NCBI GenBank assembly: GCA_011064905.1
Contig: JAAKFW010000033.1
Location: forward strand, 1-11,324
DNA length: 11,324 nucleotides
From: Candidatus Anoxychlamydiales bacterium
Lineage (GTDB): Bacteria; Chlamydiota; Chlamydiia; Chlamydiales; SM23-39
Direction: 5' to 3'
Positions 7,504 through 11,324 of the stretch are shown here, one piece after another. Below the pieces are notes generated by a model. The model searched no databases. It was given only the letters and a program-made list of their open reading frames with translations, and was not told the origin of the DNA. Position 1 is the stretch's first letter; every line of letters begins with the position of its first letter. Position numbers and translations under genes: made by a program.

Positions 7504-8169
7504 ATGAAAAAAAAATATTATCTAATCATTTTACTGCTTCTAGCTCTTACATCTTTTACAATAACTGATGTTTTTTATAAAAAAACATATGTCTATAAAA
7601 ATATAACAGGCAATACAGAGACTACAAACACCTTGTTAATGAAGAAAAAAAAAGATGATTATTCCATTACAGAAACAAGTGATCTAGGTATAACAAATTC
7701 GGTTTATTCTTTTAAATATGTTTTAAAAGAGATGCACGTTCAATCTGCAAAAGAAGACTCTGATTATAAATTTACTATAAATAAAAGAAAGCTATCTTTA
7801 AAAGGCAGGGCATTTGGAAGAAAGATAAAAAGAGAATATACCCTAGCAGATAGATGGGTCCAAGATTTTACTTTTGGTCTCAGACCCTTTTTAAATTCTA
7901 AAAGACAAAACTATTCATTTGTAATCTTGAGTCCCAATGATTTTACAACTAATGAGCTGATCGCTTCTAAAGATGGTATTGAAAAGATAAAAATAGGCGA
8001 TACTACATATAATACTCAAAGAGTAAAGATTACATTGCCTGGTTTTAAATCAATGTTTTGGAAGGCTGATGCTTGGTATGATTTAGGGACGTTTGATCTC
8101 GTTAAGTATAGAGCTAATAAAGGGCCCGGCACTCCGATGAGTACATTGGTTTTAGATTCAAAAAAATAA
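7504..8169 (+). CDS. Exported or membrane-anchored protein of unknown function
   Basis: This is a 221-residue protein that I do not recognise with confidence. The N-terminus (MKKK followed by about 14 hydrophobic residues) is a signal peptide or signal anchor. There is no lipobox cysteine and no clear AxA cleavage site, so the protein may stay anchored. The remainder is predicted to be mostly beta-strand, lysine-rich and without cysteine. Visible stretches include YTLADRWVQDFTFGLRPF in the middle and, near the end, a strand pair with MFWKADAWYDLGTFDLVKYR. This W-D-hydrophobic-V-K-Y pattern loosely recalls periplasmic LolA-like or DUF3108-like beta proteins, which is only a resemblance from memory. 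An in-frame ATG at 7483 would add seven residues, but it lies within a TATAAT box and before the MKKK signal start, so 7504 is preferred. It appears to be a separate transcription unit; the following 117-nt gap is AT-rich with no clear hairpin. Confidence 0.72.
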   Translation: MKKKYYLIILLLLALTSFTITDVFYKKTYVYKNITGNTETTNTLLMKKKKDDYSITETSDLGITNSVYSFKYVLKEMHVQSAKEDSDYKFTINKRKLSLKGRAFGRKIKREYTLADRWVQDFTFGLRPFLNSKRQNYSFVILSPNDFTTNELIASKDGIEKIKIGDTTYNTQRVKITLPGFKSMFWKADAWYDLGTFDLVKYRANKGPGTPMSTLVLDSKK

Positions 8170-8286
8170 ATAATTTTATACATTAGATTCTTTTATGGTT
8201 TAATTTTATTTAATCAGACAAAAAAAAACTTAATTTTTTTTCAAAATTGTGCACACTAACGTTTAAGGGATAAATACTAAAATTGT

Positions 8287-10794
8287 ATGTACAACCAAAA
8301 AGATACGCATTCATTAGAGCTAGACGAGATTTATAATATCTATAAGACCTCTGAAAAAGGCCTTAGTGCCATAGAAGCTCAAAAAAGATTAAAGCTCTAT
8401 GGAGAGAACTCTTTAAAAGAGAAGGAAGAGAGCAAATTCAAGATATTTATTCGACAATTTAATAATATTTTGGTCTATGTGCTTTTTTTAGCTTCATTAA
8501 TTAGTATAATTACATACAAGTATGTAGATTTTTTTGTAATTATTGCTTTGATATTCATAAATAGCATCATCGGTTTTATACAAGAGATCAAAGCAATTAT
8601 CTCTATTAAAGCTTTAAGAAAATTAACAGAGAGTAAAACTAAAGTAATAAGAGATGGAGAAATTATAGAGATCCCATCAGCTCAGATGGTACCGGGCGAT
8701 GTTGCAATATTTTTTGAAGGAAGCGTTATAACGGCAGATGGTAGATTATTTGAGAGCAAAAGTATGATGGTAGATGAGTCTACAATAACAGGAGAATCTC
8801 TACCTGTTATAAAGGATCATAAAGCTAAGATTTCAAAAGAGGCATTAGTTTATGAGCTTAAAAACACACTCTTAAGCGGAACAACTGTTGTAAAAGGAGA
8901 AGGGAGAACTATAGTTACAAAAACTGCAGATGGGACTTATTTTGCATCGATAGCTGAGGGGAAAGAAAAATCTCCAAAAACACCTCTAACTAGAGCAACA
9001 TCAGCTTTTTCAAAAGCATATGTAGCTTTTCTTGTCATACTTTTTTTGATAGTTGGCTTTGTCGGTTTTTTGCAAGGAAGATCCTGGCTAAATTTAACTT
9101 ATATTTTGATAGCCGAGCTGGTTTCTGCTCTTCCAGCGGGACTTCCGATTGTTGTCACTTCTGTTTTAGTTGTAGGAGCTAGAAAACTCTCTAGAAAAAA
9201 AACTCTAGTTCGTTATCTTCCATCGGTTGAAACCCTTGGTAGTGCAACGATAATTGCTTCTGATAAAACGGGAACGATAACAGAGGGAAAGTTAATCGTT
9301 AAAGAGAAATTTTCGATAGATGAAAAGATGACAAATATTATTGCCAGCTTAGTTAATGATGCTAAAGAAAATCTAGGCGATCCGCTCGATATAGCTTTGA
9401 AAAACTCTATTGATGATTTTGATGAAATCAAAAAAAAATATCCTCAAATAAAATCCTATCCTTTCGATGTTAATTTAAGATCGATGGCATCTGTAAATGA
9501 AGTAGATGGCAGAAAAAAACTATTTATTAAAGGTGCATATGAATCTTTAAAGAAGATCGCTCAAAACACAAAGGATTTTAAGCCTTTAGAAGAACATTTG
9601 GATTTGATGTCAAAAAAGGGACTTAGAACTATTGCTTTAGGTTACGGAGAATACATTGATAAAGATTTTAAAGATTGGAAAATAGATATCGTTGGATTAA
9701 TAGGCTTTTTAGATCCTCCAAAAGATGGAGTAAAAGAAGCTGTTTTTCAAGCAAAAAAAGCTAAAATAAAAGTTATGATGTTAACGGGGGATTATCCCCT
9801 CACAGCAAAAGCTATCGCAGAAGATGTAGGGATTTTTGAAGAAAATGACACAATATTAACAGGCATAGAAATAGATCAAATCGATGACAAAACTCTGTTT
9901 GAAGATCTAAAAAACACAACAGTTTTAGCAAGAATTTTACCGGAGCATAAATCTAGAGTTGTTGAGGTTTTGCAAGCGAATAAACATATAGTAGCTGTCA
10001 GTGGAGATGGAGTAAATGACATTCCGGCCCTAAAAGCTGCAGATCTATCAATTGCCATGGGGTCCGGGACAGAGGCTGCCAAAAATGTCTCTAAAATGAT
10101 AATAACTGACAATAACTTAATGGTTATTATAGACGCTGTTAGAAATGGAAGAGTAATCACAAACAACATCAGAAAAGTGATTTACTATCTTTTATCATCG
10201 GGCTTGCAAGAAATTACTCTGATTACAATAGCTATTTTTATAAGTCTTCCTCTTCCTTTAACACCTCTTCAAATTCTTTGGATAAATATAGTTACAGATG
10301 GCGTGCAAGACAAGATCTTTCCTTTTGCGAAGGAAGAGGGGGATGTCATGTTAAAGGGGCCTAAAAGTCCGTCTAAACAGTTTTTTGATCTATCTCAAAT
10401 CATCTACATAATTACCTTTGGTTTTTTTGCAGGGCTTATTTCATTAGCGCTTTTCATACATCTTTTAAAAAATTATTCGTACGAAGTCTCTTTGACTATT
10501 ATTTTTATATCTGTAGTTGTGATGCAATGGGCCAATGGGATCCAGGCTCAAAAAGAGAAGGAGCCATTTTTTAAAAACATTAAAAAAAGTTTTTATATTA
10601 ATCCATATATTTTTATTGGGGTAGGGGTAGGCCTTATATTGCAGCTTTTTGCTATTTACATGTTTGAAGAGGTCTTTTCTAGCATTAAAATACCTCTAAA
10701 GCTCTGGGGTTATCCATTAATGATGTTTTTCATTGCTTTTTTTATAGTGGAAATAAGAAAATGGATATATTTAATCTTTAGGAGAAAACAATGA
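8287..10794 (+). CDS. P-type cation-transporting ATPase, P2-like
   Basis: This 835-residue inner-membrane pump moves a cation using ATP through a phosphorylated aspartate. The cation N-terminal domain covers about 8-75. TGES (168-171) is the actuator motif. D326 in SDKTGTIT is the phosphorylation site (usually DKTGTLT). KGA (415-417) lies in the nucleotide domain, followed by DPPK (476-479), MLTGD (498-502) and GDGVND (573-578). About ten membrane segments are visible: two near 60-105, two near 243-295 and six near 630-830. The M6 motif NIVTDG (667-672) keeps the Asn, Thr and Asp that bind ions in P2 pumps, and E642 in M5 matches Glu771 of SERCA. The M4 motif is PAGLP (283-287), not PEGLP, and M8 has Q747 where SERCA has Glu908. 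The nucleotide domain (D326 to DPPK) is about 150 residues, much shorter than in SERCA. A purine-rich AAGGGA at 8265-8270 is rather far upstream for a ribosome site. Ion specificity is unknown: Ca2+, Mn2+, Mg2+ or monovalent ions are all possible. Confidence 0.93.
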   Translation: MYNQKDTHSLELDEIYNIYKTSEKGLSAIEAQKRLKLYGENSLKEKEESKFKIFIRQFNNILVYVLFLASLISIITYKYVDFFVIIALIFINSIIGFIQEIKAIISIKALRKLTESKTKVIRDGEIIEIPSAQMVPGDVAIFFEGSVITADGRLFESKSMMVDESTITGESLPVIKDHKAKISKEALVYELKNTLLSGTTVVKGEGRTIVTKTADGTYFASIAEGKEKSPKTPLTRATSAFSKAYVAFLVILFLIVGFVGFLQGRSWLNLTYILIAELVSALPAGLPIVVTSVLVVGARKLSRKKTLVRYLPSVETLGSATIIASDKTGTITEGKLIVKEKFSIDEKMTNIIASLVNDAKENLGDPLDIALKNSIDDFDEIKKKYPQIKSYPFDVNLRSMASVNEVDGRKKLFIKGAYESLKKIAQNTKDFKPLEEHLDLMSKKGLRTIALGYGEYIDKDFKDWKIDIVGLIGFLDPPKDGVKEAVFQAKKAKIKVMMLTGDYPLTAKAIAEDVGIFEENDTILTGIEIDQIDDKTLFEDLKNTTVLARILPEHKSRVVEVLQANKHIVAVSGDGVNDIPALKAADLSIAMGSGTEAAKNVSKMIITDNNLMVIIDAVRNGRVITNNIRKVIYYLLSSGLQEITLITIAIFISLPLPLTPLQILWINIVTDGVQDKIFPFAKEEGDVMLKGPKSPSKQFFDLSQIIYIITFGFFAGLISLALFIHLLKNYSYEVSLTIIFISVVVMQWANGIQAQKEKEPFFKNIKKSFYINPYIFIGVGVGLILQLFAIYMFEEVFSSIKIPLKLWGYPLMMFFIAFFIVEIRKWIYLIFRRKQ

Positions 10795-11093
10795 AAAAAA
10801 TTGCGTTTATATTAATAATTTTATTTGCTACCAGAGCCCATGCTCTTCTGCCACCATTTTATCAAAGTGTAAAAGAGATAGAATCGATTTTACAAGATGA
10901 GAGATTTACTAGTGACGCTAATAGCCCATATCCAATTTTAGAGATAAAAAAAGTAGAAGGTGGTTATTTAATAATTACGTCCGGATCTGAGCAATTCGTT
11001 GAGCTTCACTATATACCTCAAGATATGATAGGTGCTGCTAAATTTGAGTTAGAATTTCATGAAAAAGAATGCATAGATAGTTGGGATCAGTAA
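10791..11093 (+). CDS. Small secreted protein of unknown function, coupled to the P-type ATPase
   Basis: This is a 100-residue protein with a clear signal peptide (residues 1-18, cut after AHA), leaving an 82-residue periplasmic or secreted product that begins LLPPFYQSVKEIESIL. The mature part looks like one helix followed by a small beta sheet (LEIKKVEGGYLIITSG, then FVELHYIP) and ends in an acidic stretch. It has one cysteine near the C-terminus (KECID). The start codon overlaps the ATPase stop by 4 nt (ATGA) and has a good ribosome site, AGGAGA at 10780-10785, so co-translation with the pump is likely. The LPPFYQS opening reminds me of a conserved chlamydial hypothetical family, which is recollection rather than a search result. 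I cannot tell whether it serves the pump or is only a neighbour. No known domain is recognised. Confidence 0.8.
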   Translation: MKKIAFILIILFATRAHALLPPFYQSVKEIESILQDERFTSDANSPYPILEIKKVEGGYLIITSGSEQFVELHYIPQDMIGAAKFELEFHEKECIDSWDQ

Positions 11094-11236
11094 AGAATAT
11101 TTTGTGATTTTTATTCAGAAAAGTATTTAGCTTAATTGTTTTTTAATATGTGTATTATACCATTTCTAAAAATTGGTTATCAAATATAAATTTTAGTTTA
11201 TAGTTATTTTTTTTTTATAACCCAAAATGGTGCAAA

Positions 11237-11324
11237 ATGAGTAAAAAACAAGATGAACTATCACAACTTAATGGGGTTGATTTTTTTCGACTTGCCACAA
11301 AAGAATCACATCCAAGAACACGTA
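11237..11324 (+). CDS. N-terminal fragment, possibly an IS630-type/helix-turn-helix transposase (cut by the window end)
   Basis: An ATG at 11237 opens a frame that runs to the window edge without a stop, giving 29 residues: MSKKQDELSQLNGVDFFRL followed by ATKESHPRTR. The pattern of a hydrophobic helix (DFFRLATKE) followed by HPRTR resembles the first helix of IS630-family and winged-helix transposases. In those proteins a stretch such as LA-K-E-x-x-P-R-x-R precedes a second helix containing LLALAHL. The resemblance is from memory and the diagnostic helix-turn-helix lies beyond the window. Two earlier starts (11227 ATG and 11230 GTG) are out of this frame and stop after a few codons. There is no good Shine-Dalgarno sequence before 11237, which is common for transposase genes. 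The 143-nt spacer upstream is AT-rich and holds no other gene. Confidence 0.4.
   Translation, partial: MSKKQDELSQLNGVDFFRLATKESHPRTR

Noticed and set aside
8222..8241. A-tract followed by T-tract after the gene at 7504, as an intrinsic terminator
   Set aside because: The stem would contain only A-U pairs without a GC core, so it would not form a stable hairpin.
9876..10169. A 97-codon open frame on the minus strand inside the P-type ATPase gene
   Set aside because: It lies entirely antisense to the highly conserved GDGVND region of a certain gene, has no ribosome site, and its low-complexity product is a shadow of conserved codons.
1..11324. CRISPR array, tRNA, rRNA or riboswitch
   Set aside because: No short regularly spaced repeats, cloverleaf-like GC-containing stretches or long structured leaders were seen; the gaps between genes are short and AT-rich.

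Overview
The window is a visibly AT-rich stretch of bacterial DNA in which every supported gene lies on the + strand and genes are tightly packed. The outer-membrane transporter, the signal peptides and the secreted exoprotein indicate a double-membraned (Gram-negative-type) bacterium. The rubredoxin/flavodiiron pair indicates an anaerobe or microaerophile, or at least a cell that must reduce O2 or NO. My best guess at lineage is a low-GC environmental relative of Chlamydiota, possibly one of the lineages from anoxic habitats. This rests on overall protein flavour and on a small exported protein at 10791-11093 that resembles, from memory, a conserved chlamydial hypothetical. It is an inference, not a demonstrated assignment.

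Region 1 (90-6117) is a complete two-partner secretion (type Vb) locus. A TpsB outer-membrane transporter with two POTRA-like domains and a 16-stranded-type barrel is followed 13 nt later by a 1455-residue TpsA exoprotein. TpsA has a signal peptide, a haemagglutination-activity (TPS) domain, a beta-helical stalk, and a repeat array in which units of about 61 and 92 residues strictly alternate. It ends in a C-terminal domain that I do not recognise and that does not look like beta-helix.

Region 2 (6133-7439) follows only 15 nt after TpsA. It encodes a 46-residue short-loop rubredoxin and an A-type flavodiiron protein that overlap by 4 nt (GTGA). Together they make an electron-donor/terminal-reductase pair that removes O2 (or NO): rubredoxin passes electrons to the FMN of the flavodiiron protein, and its di-iron site reduces the gas.

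Region 3 (7504-8169) is a single exported protein of unknown function, with a consensus -10 box just upstream that helps decide its start.

Region 4 (8287-11093) is a P2-like P-type cation ATPase, translationally coupled (ATGA overlap) to a small secreted protein. The ATPase has a complete catalytic core but a changed M4 ion-site motif (PAGLP instead of PEGLP) and a compact nucleotide-binding domain.

Region 5 (11094-11324) is a 143-nt AT-rich spacer and then the first 29 codons of a gene cut by the window edge. These codons look like the N-terminus of an IS630-type or helix-turn-helix transposase. No rRNA, tRNA, CRISPR array or convincing GC-rich terminator was seen.
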